Below, piece by piece: positions 18,578 through 27,726 of a stretch of DNA of 29,744 bases. The notes under the pieces were generated by a model that saw only the letters and a program-made list of their open reading frames with translations, was not told the DNA's origin and did not search any database. Numbering within the stretch: the first letter of the stretch is position 1; every line of letters begins with the position of its first letter. Made by a program: the position numbers and the translations under genes. The DNA is from Oppiella nova (Eukaryota; Arthropoda; Arachnida; Sarcoptiformes; Oppiidae), in contig CAJPVJ010000266.1 in the NCBI GenBank assembly GCA_905397405.1, positions 1 to 29,744 on the forward strand, in the 5' to 3' direction.

Positions 18578-20066
18578 ATGTCTACAATTTTCAATAAGTT
18601 TCGCATTTGCGATACGATCGACGAGACTGTGAAAAGTAAAATCAATTTATTTCATGTCTTCAATGATGGCTATGATATGCTTTTTGTGACCATTTATGAC
18701 ACCGTCTATGGTTTGGGCCGTAATTATAACGGGTGTCTGGGTTTGGGTCACAACACGGAAGTGAAAACACCGCTAATTATACCCGAGTTATGCGGTCAAC
18801 GGATCCAACAGTTTATTAATGGCTCGGACTTTGTGTTGGCTATGAATGAGGACAACCATGTGTTCAGTTGGGGACACAATGATAACGGACAGTGCGGTCG
18901 AGATGTCACACCAGAAGGGGTTCATTTAAAGCCCGAAAAGATCTCATATTTGAATGACAAGAATATATCGCACATATGTTGCGGTTTCAATCACTCCCTG
19001 GCCCTCACCACCGGTGGACAGGTGTACGGGTGGGGCTGGAATTATTGTGGACAAGTAGGTTGCGGTGATGAACGAAAGCGAGTCGATTCACCAGTTTTGC
19101 TACAATTTTTAAATTACTACGAAATCAAGAGTATATTTTGCATTGATACAAGCTCATTTGCCATTACTGTCGATGGTATGGTGTCGTGTTGGGGCCGAAA
19201 TATGTACCACCAATTGGGCGATAATAATTCGCTGGCATACTGGTCACCCAAACTGATCCCGGACTTAAATGGCATCCAATCAATCGACGCCTCCAACGCT
19301 AATATCAATTTAGTGATCGCTTTTCTGTCCGATACGAATGACGTGTATTTTTGCGGCCAATACATGGATACGGCTAACAAAATATGTAAGCAAGCAACAC
19401 CGATGGAAATACCGTTACAGTTAAATGTCCAACAGTTTCGTTCACTTCACTCACACCTTGAGGGCAATCCGTTAATTATACTAAAAGATAATAAAGTGTG
19501 CAAGATCATTTCGCCGTATAAACTGAAAGAATATTCTTATGATAATTTCGTTGACTATTACGCCAATGAACACAACATAAGTTACAATACATTACACGTA
19601 AACGCGAGCGATATCACCGTTTCTGGTGAAAGTGGACAGAAATTAATGGATCAGTCATCACATGCTATGTCACATGAAACTGACAATTCAAATGAGGGTA
19701 GTATTTGTAAAATTAACTGTCATGGTATAAATAGGTTTTTAATTTTTATTTATAGCTGAAACTACCAGTGCTTCAACTCATACCATACCACTTGACTCTA
19801 ATATAGTCGCCGATTCTGATGATACAAACCAGCAATTAAATCAATCATTAAATACTATTTCACACGATGGTATTATTGTTTGTACATAAATCTTATTAAC
19901 AAGGTGTAAACTATTATTATTTTTAATTCAATTAATAGCTGTAACTACCGGTGCTTTGACTCGTGAGATAACACCTGATAATGTCTCGTATGCCTCGACT
20001 GGAAGTATAAGTAGTTTGAGAGAAAAGTTTGAAAAATTGGCTCAAAATAGTAAAACTAAACAATAA
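18578..20066 (+). CDS. RCC1 propeller protein with multi-exon disordered tail
   Basis: Exons 18578-19697, 19756-19869 and 19939-20066 join in phase 1 each time (introns 58 and 69 bp), giving 453 residues. Blades are marked by VYGLGRN, VFSWGHN, VYGWGWN and VSCWGRN, then a degenerate blade (VYFCGQY) and NFVDYYANEH. The tail exons encode AETTSASTHT, a polar stretch, and a final helix-prone segment (SLREKFEKLAQN). There is no kinase. The G|CT phase-1 junction after NSNE corresponds to the point where the kinase exon joins in the gene at 741. The usual role of RCC1 propellers is protein or chromatin binding; the partner is unknown. The start is the ATG at 18578, not the TTG two codons before it. 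If the first intron were retained, the frame would end at 19759. Confidence 0.85.
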
Positions 20067-20759
20067 ATTTACATTTGATTTGATTATAATTATAAATACA
20101 GTAAAAATAATTTGTTTGACAAAATATGAATTTATTAGTATTAGTTGATTTAAAAATATACCTGTACAATTTCGTAGAAATTATATTGTTATATTAAATA
20201 CTACTAAATTGTTTATAAATTATAAAACGATTTTTGTATTTACTGTACAGTTAAATTTAAAATACTAAATAAAAATTTATATTAATTTCAACAACATACT
20301 AGTACATAAAATCCTGTACTAACCTTGTACAGTATGTCATGATTGCCTATTGAGATAATTATATGAATACAGTAGGCTATGAATAATAGCAATAGAAATG
20401 TTGTCAAATAAAACATCCAGTAAAAATGTAATTTATAATACTGTACTACTGTACTTGTATATATTATATTACTATGCTAAACATGATAAACATAAAAATT
20501 TTAAATACATTAAACAGTATGTAATAAATACTAAATAATATTTAATAATGCTCAATAATAGGCTTTGCGGATTATTACCCAGAATATAGTAGTCTTAATT
20601 TATGTTTAAATAATAAGCTTATCGTATATTTACTCTGATCAAAGTTTAGATATATCACATTTCAAAATTGATTACATTTAATGTCTGAATGTTACATCAT
20701 TTCACATTTGATTTACACATTCATGTCTTAAATATTTTACACAAATTAATTCATTAAAA
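20067..20759. other. 3' untranslated region and promoter-side spacer, duplicated
   Basis: 20067-20330 is the 3' flank of the previous gene and is similar to 17910-18170. 20330-20759 is similar to 18170-18577, upstream of the previous gene. No gene was seen. Confidence 0.6.
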
Positions 20760-22595
20760 ATGTGTACACTTTTGGATAAGTTTCGCATTTGCGATACGAT
20801 CGACACGACTATGAAAAGTAAAATTAAATTATTTCATGTCTTCAGTNAAATTATTTCATGTCTTCAGTAATGGTCGGAATATACTGTTTGTGACCACCGA
20901 TGACGATGTCTATGGTACGGGCGATAACTTTCACGGGTGTCTGGGTTTGGGTCACAATATAGCCGTCAAAACTCCACAAATTATACCCGAATTATGCGGT
21001 CAACGGATCCAGCAATTCATAAATGGCGGGACCTTTGTGTTGGCTATGAATGAGGACCACCATGTGTTCAGTTGGGGACACAATAACCAGGGGCAGTGTG
21101 CTAGAGATGTGACACAATATGGTGTTTATGTAAAACCGGAAAACATCTCGTATTTGAACGACAAGAATATATCGCATATATGTTCCGGTAGTCACCACTC
21201 CCTGGCCCTCAGCACCGGTGGACAGGTGTACGGGTGGGGCAGTAATTATTTGGGACAAGTTGGTTGTGGTGATGGGAAACGGGACCAGGTCGATTCACCA
21301 GTTTTGCTACAATTTTTAAATAACTCTGAAATCAAGAGTATATATTGCATCTATCACACATCATTTGCCATTACTATCAATAGTATGGTATTCAGTTGGG
21401 GTGATAATGTGTACCACCAATTAGGCAATGATAGGTCGCTGGCATACTGGTCACCCAAACTGATCCCGGACTTAAATGGCATCCAATCAATCGGCGCATC
21501 CTATGGCAGTACTCATTTCAATCTTGTTATCGGTTTTCTGTCCGACGCTAATGACGTGTATTTTTGCGGCCAATATATGGATACGGCTAACGAAATTTGT
21601 GAGCAAGCAACACCGCTGCAAATACCGTTAAAATTGAATGTCCAACAGTTTAGTGGACTTTATTCACACGTTGAGATCAATCCGTTGATTATACTGAATG
21701 ATAGTAAAGTGTGCAAGATCATATCGCCGTATAAACTGAAAGAATATTGTTATGATAATTTCATTGACTATTACGCCAATGAACACAATATACACACGTT
21801 GAGATCAATCCGTTGATTATACTGAATGATAGTAAAGTGTGCAAGCATATCGCCGTATAAACTGAAAGAATATTGTTATGATAATTTCATTGACTATTAC
21901 GCCAATGAACACAATATGAGTTACAATACGTTACGCATAAACACAAACGATATCACCGTTTCTGGTGAAAGTGAACAGCAATTAATGGATCAGTCATCAC
22001 ATGCTATGTCACACGAAACTGACAATTCAAATGAGGGTAGTATTTCTGTAATTAAATGTCCTGGTATAAATAGGTTTCTAATTTTTATTAATAGCTGAAA
22101 CTCCCGGTGCTTCGTCTCATAGCATAGCACTTGAAACGGGACCCAAATTAATGCCAAACTCGGATCAATCATCAGATGATATATCACGTGACACTGACTG
22201 TTGCAATGAAGGTAACTATTTTCAATTATATTGAGGTAAAACTAAATTTTAAAATTTGTATTAATAGGTCAAACTCCCGGTGCTTCGTCTCATAGCATAG
22301 CACTTGACCCGTCTATAGCCACCGATTCTGATGATACAAAACCGCAATTAAATGAATCATTAAATACTGTTTCACACGATGGTATTATTTCTAATTAAAT
22401 TTTTTGCTTATAACAGTATATAAATTGTATTAGCACAAATTCAATTAATATTTTTAAATTCAATTAATAGCTAAAACTACCGGTGCTTCGTCTCGTCACA
22501 TAACACTGTTAAGGATTTTAAAAGAACGGAAATGTAAATACAACCAGAGACATCCAAAATTTTCAAAATCCTTTGAGGATTTGTATTTTGATTAG
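20760..22595 (+). CDS. RCC1 propeller protein, close paralogue with two disruptions
   Basis: The ATG at 20760 opens MCTLLDKFRICDTIDTT. Exon 1 runs to 22036 and is followed by exons 22095-22211, 22268-22381 and 22471-22595, all in phase 1. Blades are VYGTGDN, VFSWGHN, VYGWGSN and VFSWGDN. Two faults interrupt exon 1: an N at 20847 between identical 21-bp copies, and a tandem duplication at 21666-21917 whose second copy lacks two bases, giving a stop at 21814-21816 in the direct reading. Both may be assembly errors, because the sequence after each fault returns to the expected frame. Tail exons 2 and 3 share the sequence for TPGASSHSIAL, and the last exon ends with a basic segment (LKERKCKYNQRHPK). 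An alternative last exon lies at 22863-22945. Confidence 0.7.
20826..20868. other. Single N between identical 21-bp copies
   Basis: 20826-20846 equals 20848-20868, separated by the N at 20847. This is the pattern left when overlapping contig ends are joined without merging. Confidence 0.85.
21666..21917 (+). repeat. 126/128-bp tandem duplication in RCC1 exon 1
   Basis: The segment from ACACGTTGAGATC to GAACACAATAT occurs twice in a row (offset 128 at the start, 126 at the end), because the second copy reads AAGCATATC where the first reads AAGATCATATC. The frame is disturbed within the duplication but restored after it. Confidence 0.9.
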
Positions 22596-22862
22596 TGTTT
22601 TAAAATATTAGTAAACTTATTAACTATTCCAAACACTAGTATTTAATGAATTAAAAGTGACTATGATATTTTGTTTGAAACATAATTTTCATTTTGATTA
22701 ATAGTATGAATATTTATTAATCTCTTTGTTTGTATTAATCTATTAATCTCATTAAATACTGTTTCAAACGATGGTATTATTTCTAATTAAATTTTTTGCT
22801 TATAACAGTATATAAATTGTATTAGCAAAAATTCAATTAATATTTTTTAATTCAATTAATAG

Positions 22863-22945
22863 CTGAAACTACCGGTGCTTCGTCTCATGAGATAACACCT
22901 GATATGAGAAGGATTTTAAAAGAAAAGTTAAGGAAAAGTATTTAA
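22863..22945 (+). CDS. Alternative last exon of the RCC1 gene at 20760
   Basis: After an acceptor TTAATAG, the exon encodes AETTGASSHEITPD, then MRRILKEKLRKSI and a TAA (22943-22945), in the same phase 1 as the other tail exons. It resembles the start of exon 22471-22595 and of the last exon at 19939. The region upstream (22745-22862) duplicates 22356-22470, including the end of exon 3 and its intron, so the terminal exon was copied with its splice site. Confidence 0.55.
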
Positions 22946-23159
22946 AAAATTATAAATACCGTAAATATAATTTGTTAGACAAAATATGAATTTATTACTA
23001 TTAATTGACTAAAAATATACAATTTCGTAGAAGTGATATTGTTATCCAATATTAAAAATTACTAAATTGTTTACAGGTTATAAACAAATTTCTCTATTTT
23101 CTGTACTTTTAAAATACTAAAAATGTTTATAATTTATTAAGTTCAACAACAACATATGA

Positions 23160-23400
23160 ACAAGATAGAAAAGTGAGATTGGGATGGGCTGATATTATGA
23201 GATGGGCTGATGAGAGAATGTGAGAGAATCCGGATTTGCTGCACAAGAAAGGGGTATCGACTGACAGCAATGGTCGATACTCAACACATACAACATATAC
23301 ACAGACAACATACACAACACTGTGATCCCCTTTATAGTACTCATTGTGGAATAAAGGGATTACTATCACAACATTATAAAGTCTACACAATTGAATCGAT
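23160..23400. repeat. Compositionally distinct stretch, possible element remnant
   Basis: Richer in G and C than its surroundings, with the word GATGGGCTGAT twice (from about 23182) and an imperfect hairpin around 23320-23370 (GTGATCCCCTTTAT against ATAAAGGGATTACTATCAC). The short frames on both strands resemble nothing. It could be a fragment of a retroelement terminal repeat; this is unproven. Confidence 0.3.
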
Positions 23401-23581
23401 GTTAAATAAATAAATATGATATATAATATGATATGATATGTAACTAATTTGGAATGTAATGCAAATGAATAACATTTGAGTCAAATAAAACATTGAATAT
23501 AATTTTTTTAAACATACTGAAGGTTAAGCATTTATCTTAGTTGGGAACATCACAGCACGAACCTAAATTTAATAAATTGAC

Positions 23582-23858
23582 CGAATAAAATAAATTAGCT
23601 TGTTGAATTCACTTACAACCATTGCTGACATCCTCATTTTGTCATTAAAATAACAATAGATCTTATTGTATACAATGTTATACTAGTATTTTGTGTTCAT
23701 ATATCGGTAATAATTTCACGGAATTATCTTATGTTTGATGACATAGCAAATGACAATCATGTCATGTCCTGTTGACAAAACTTATGCGATTTCAATTACA
23801 AAATGAGGATGTCAGCAATGGTTGAAAGTGAATTCAACAAGCTAATTTATTTTATTCG
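23582..23858. mobile_element. Inverted-repeat element of the dispersed family
   Basis: 23582-23642 and 23798-23858 are 61-bp inverted repeats with about one mismatch (left arm CGAATAAAATAAATTAGC..., ending CATTTTGT). The family resemblance extends right to about 23947 and is shared with 6649-6930 and, more weakly, 3656-3756. No coding sequence was seen. Confidence 0.7.
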
Positions 23859-23957
23859 CCAAGTTTAATCAATTGAAGATGTTAATTATGTTACTGGCTA
23901 ACTATTTATGGCAATCATAACCATTCAATTTAGGTTCATGCCTCGATGTTTCCAATT

Positions 23958-25089
23958 ATTGCCTGATATGGTTAAAACTCATTACAAAAGTCTGTTCATT
24001 GAGTTGTCGGCCATCGGTTCGGAAGGGGTTGGGACTGTATTTAAAGTCAAGCATAGATTGGAAGAACACATATATGCCCTCTAAAATGTTGAGATTAATG
24101 GTAAATAGATAACTAAATAAAACAGTTTTATTAATTTTGAAATACAAATTAGAAGAAGCTGAAGAATACTTGCAAAGGTTTTATAATGAAGTGAAGAATT
24201 TAATAAAATTTCGCTCAAAATATGTGGTCCATTATTGCAACTCATGGCCTGAAAGCAAATTCTACATTCAAATGGAGTTTTGTTCACAGAATTTAAGGAA
24301 TATTTTTAAAATGAAACCACAAGTATTTGATCGACAAGAAAGGGGTAGCCATGGCTTGTGTCGAGTATTTCATTTCGTGTGAAATATTCCGTCAAAATTA
24401 GAAAGACTTAGAATTCCGTCAAATTCCGTCTTAGAAAGTGTTCAGTATTTGCATGAATTGAATCCACAGATCATTCACAGAGACCTCAAACCAGAAAACA
24501 TATTAATCGCTGAGAATGTAAGGAACGGTATATTTATTAAGTTATGTGAATTTGGTTTGGCTACAGTTTACGACAAAGGACTCAATGATATGACTCGTGA
24601 AAAACATTCTACAGGTGTGGTCACAATAAAGTACCAAGCACCTGAAATATCTCAGGGAAACAAATATGGACATAAAGTAGACATTTATAGTCTGGCAATA
24701 ATTGGGTCCGAAATATTTGAATTGGATTTATTTTTTACCGACCCTGATAAGTATGCATGAATTTAATTATACAATAGAATATAAATTTTAATTAATTAAT
24801 TCATATTTCAAAATATAGTTCTGAAAGCATTTACTCTGGGAATGAAATTCTAAACACAAAAGTAATTTCATTGCAAAAGATATTGCAGTCAATGATATTA
24901 CCGTTTTATACGAAAAGGCCCGACTGTTCACTAGTATTGAATAAATCTAATGATTGGACTATCGATCACAATATTCTTAAGGACTATAATATTGAATTGA
25001 CACTGTCCAAATTAAAGCAGCATGATCCGTTTTTCATTAATGTATTACAAGCAAATTTAAACAAAGTATATAAAATTAATTATATTTAA
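23958..25089 (+). pseudogene. Decayed eIF2-alpha-kinase-like gene, nearly full domain
   Basis: Follows the exon plan of the kinase half at 2075-3149. The glycine-loop exon reads IGSEGVGTVF instead of [10 protein letters not shown], and the catalytic Lys codon (AAA) is now the stop TAA at 24082-24084. The next exon holds YVVHYCNSW and YIQMEFCSQN, then shifts frame after FDRQ (around 24335), near an expanded TCCGTC/TTAGAAAG stretch (24385-24440). HRDLKPEN is intact, but DFG is EFG (LCEFGLA). The donor AA|GTATGC (24749-24750) and acceptor before 24820 lead to a last exon ending at 25089. The lesions rule out an active kinase; the C-terminal frames alone could still be expressed. No intact RCC1 part is joined to it. 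Confidence 0.85.
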
Positions 25090-26045
25090 CCTATTTAGTA
25101 TTCTGTTTTATAAAATTATCTTTATGAGATAAATGTAAATGTGTACTTGATCTTTTAAGTTTAATAAGTTTTTTAAAATTATATATGAAATTATTAATTG
25201 TAGAGTATTTATAATATTACCACAGTATATTATTAATTAGGAAATTAATTACTCTAAAATTGGAACTGAAATAGATAAATTTTTGGATTTATTTGCAATA
25301 GATGTTATAACATTATATTTTAATTATAAAAATAAATTAATCTTGCTACTATTTTATCTTGTTATATTCATTTAATTGATCAATCATTTAAATTTAACTT
25401 AAATTTCATTTATCAATTAACTCTCAACTTAAGTAGAAAATTATTTAACCAATAGATGGCTTAATGTGTCAAACAAATGTTATTAATACAGTGAATTTTT
25501 AGAGTTTGGAATTTTATTTATATTTTATTAAAACCAAATTATAAGGAATAAACCAAACAATTTGTTATATAATAAATTTGTACAATTACTAGTTATTAAT
25601 TTTGTGTACATTTTATATTAAATATACTCAGACTGGCCAACTGTCCTCTATTTCAGTGTCCACTATTTAATGTATTTGTCCAGTGTACTTTGAAGGGTAA
25701 ATAGTGGACATTGAATGCATTGAAAGTATAAATTATATAAAGTTTGTAGAAATATTAGGGTATGATATATTTTAAAATATCAATAAAACACAAACTAAAC
25801 TAATTTCCATTTTCGGAACTGTATGCCTTAATGTTTGCAATAAAATGTGATTTAAAATACAATTTAACGAATTTGTACAAAAATATGTATAAATATTAAA
25901 TCCATATGAATTTAATACATTTTTATAAAATTGCGTCAATCTGTCAAATCAATTGAAAAATATAAATTTAAGTAATTGCAATTGATTTTCACAAAAATGT
26001 TTTTGTCCACTATTTGTCCACTATTTTTTGTTCATATGTCCACTA
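25090..26045. other. AT-rich non-coding stretch with repeated GTCCACTATT words
   Basis: No gene was seen. TGTCCACTATTTA (25657-25669) and its inverted partner (25698-25710) form a potential hairpin, and further copies of GTCCACTAT lie at about 26005, 26015 and 26038, just before the kinase relic. This may be a mobile-element remnant that cut the 5' part of that relic. Confidence 0.45.
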
Positions 26046-26475
26046 TAAAGTAACAAGCTCCAGAAATAGCACGGGGTGATAAATATTGACATAAAGCTGA
26101 TATTTATAGTCTCGCATTAATTGGTTCAGAAATATTTGATTTTGACATGTTTATCTTTTACCCTGATAAGTATGTTTAAATATGTTTATTAAATTTAAAT
26201 GAAGAAATTAATTTTTTTATAAATATAGTTCTGAAAGCCTTTACACTGCAAATGAAATCCTAAACACAAAAGTAGATGAATTGCATAACATATTGCTGGC
26301 AATGATGTCATCCCCTCAGTGGACTGGAAGGCCTGACTGTTCGCAGGTTTTGAATAACTATAGTGATTGGGCTATCGATCGGAATATTCTTAATGAGACA
26401 AGTGTTGAATTAATTTCAACCCAACTAATGCATGATGATCAGTTTTTCAATGATTTTTTAAAATCATATTTATGA
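26046..26475 (+). pseudogene. 3' fragment of an eIF2-alpha-kinase-like gene
   Basis: Homology begins abruptly at the activation-segment end (CAAGCTCCAGAAATAGC for QAPEIA). The Tyr codon just before it is TAA, and the Gly codon of KYGHK is TGA. The remaining frame gives ADIYSLALIGSEIFDFDMF, a phase-2 donor (AA|GTATGT), then the last exon (from about 26229; ILNTKVDELHNILLAMM) to a stop at 26473-26475. The glycine loop, Lys and HRD parts are absent. The last exon is well preserved, so the loss may be recent. Confidence 0.8.
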
Positions 26476-27726
26476 GGCATACTTTCAAATTAAGCCTCGT
26501 TTTGGACAATAATAACTTCACAAAAAACTATTTTGATTGTTCTAGCAGAATTTATCAAAATAATATTATTGTCATCTAGTATGTTAAGTATAGCTGCTAA
26601 ATAAATAAATAATTTTATTAGTTTAATGTCACATTTCTACTAAAAATCAATGACCATGTGCATAATAAATTATAAGAAAATATTTACGGGATTAAATCAC
26701 GATCCATTAATTAAATAATTTAAACATCTAATTAAAAGTATTTCAATGATTTCATAGGTCAAATGAATAGCAACAAGTGCATTTTGTACCAAATATATTA
26801 TTTTAAATTAGAGACAATTTAAATGAGTATTACTAATAATTGTTTGCCTATTGATAACTCAATTCTATTAATGAAATAATAAAAATGTAAATAATATCTT
26901 ACTTTCTATAATTAAATAAAATTTTTAATGCAATTATATTTGTATAACAAATCATATTAAAATAATTGATATTTTATGAACACTATTATAAAACCAATAT
27001 CATATGAAACTCATATTTATACAATAATATTGAGATTAAATTGAATATTTAAATATAATAAAACAAAGATTTTATTAAAATTATAGTGAATTCGGTATAA
27101 AATAGTAATTTACTAATGATACATTTAGACAATATTAAGGTATGTACTAAATATAATTTTTATTTCTACATACGCTTGATAATTCAAATTGACATATAAT
27201 CCTAGTATAATTTGTAAATTAAATTAATATTACATGGAAAATATAGATTTTAAAAAGAAAATTATGAAATAATAGTTAGGAATACAATTAGATGTGTTTT
27301 GAACGAGAATAATGAATACATTTAAATTTTTTATGAACCAGGGATGTGTTACAATAATTGAATAATTAATAATTAAATATATCCTCAATATTCCCTGACT
27401 CTATATTAATGATTATATAGTTAATATCGATTGTAATGATAATATTTCATAACATGTGAGATACCAAACAATGTGTAATTATAATCACCATAGTAATATA
27501 TTAATAGTTAATGATTGATATTGTGAAACTTTTGTAAACAAAATAATATTAATAAATATTATATATTGGATAGAACTGATATTCCTGGTACAAATTGTTA
27601 TTTGTTGCTGGTTAGGTTTGGTTTCTATAGTAATTTAGATTAAAGTAGATGCAATTTAAATCATAACAAATAATAAAAAGTTATATATATCTCATAACCT
27701 TAATCTAACTATATTTGAAATATACA
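26476..27726. other. AT-rich intergenic region
   Basis: No open frame with recognisable content, and no strong repeats, hairpins or gene fragments were seen. The end probably includes the 5' flank of the channel gene at 27727. Confidence 0.55.

Larger units (their letters stand above)
22596..23957. other. Non-coding region after the RCC1 array
   Basis: Apart from the alternative last exon, this holds a 3' flank similar to the other RCC1 genes (22970-23150), a compositionally different stretch (23160-23400) and an inverted-repeat element (23582-23858). No gene was seen. Confidence 0.55.

Noticed and set aside
23127-23413. Short overlapping frames on both strands, considered as a small gene
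   Set aside because: No domain, no conserved copy and no splice context; more likely element debris.
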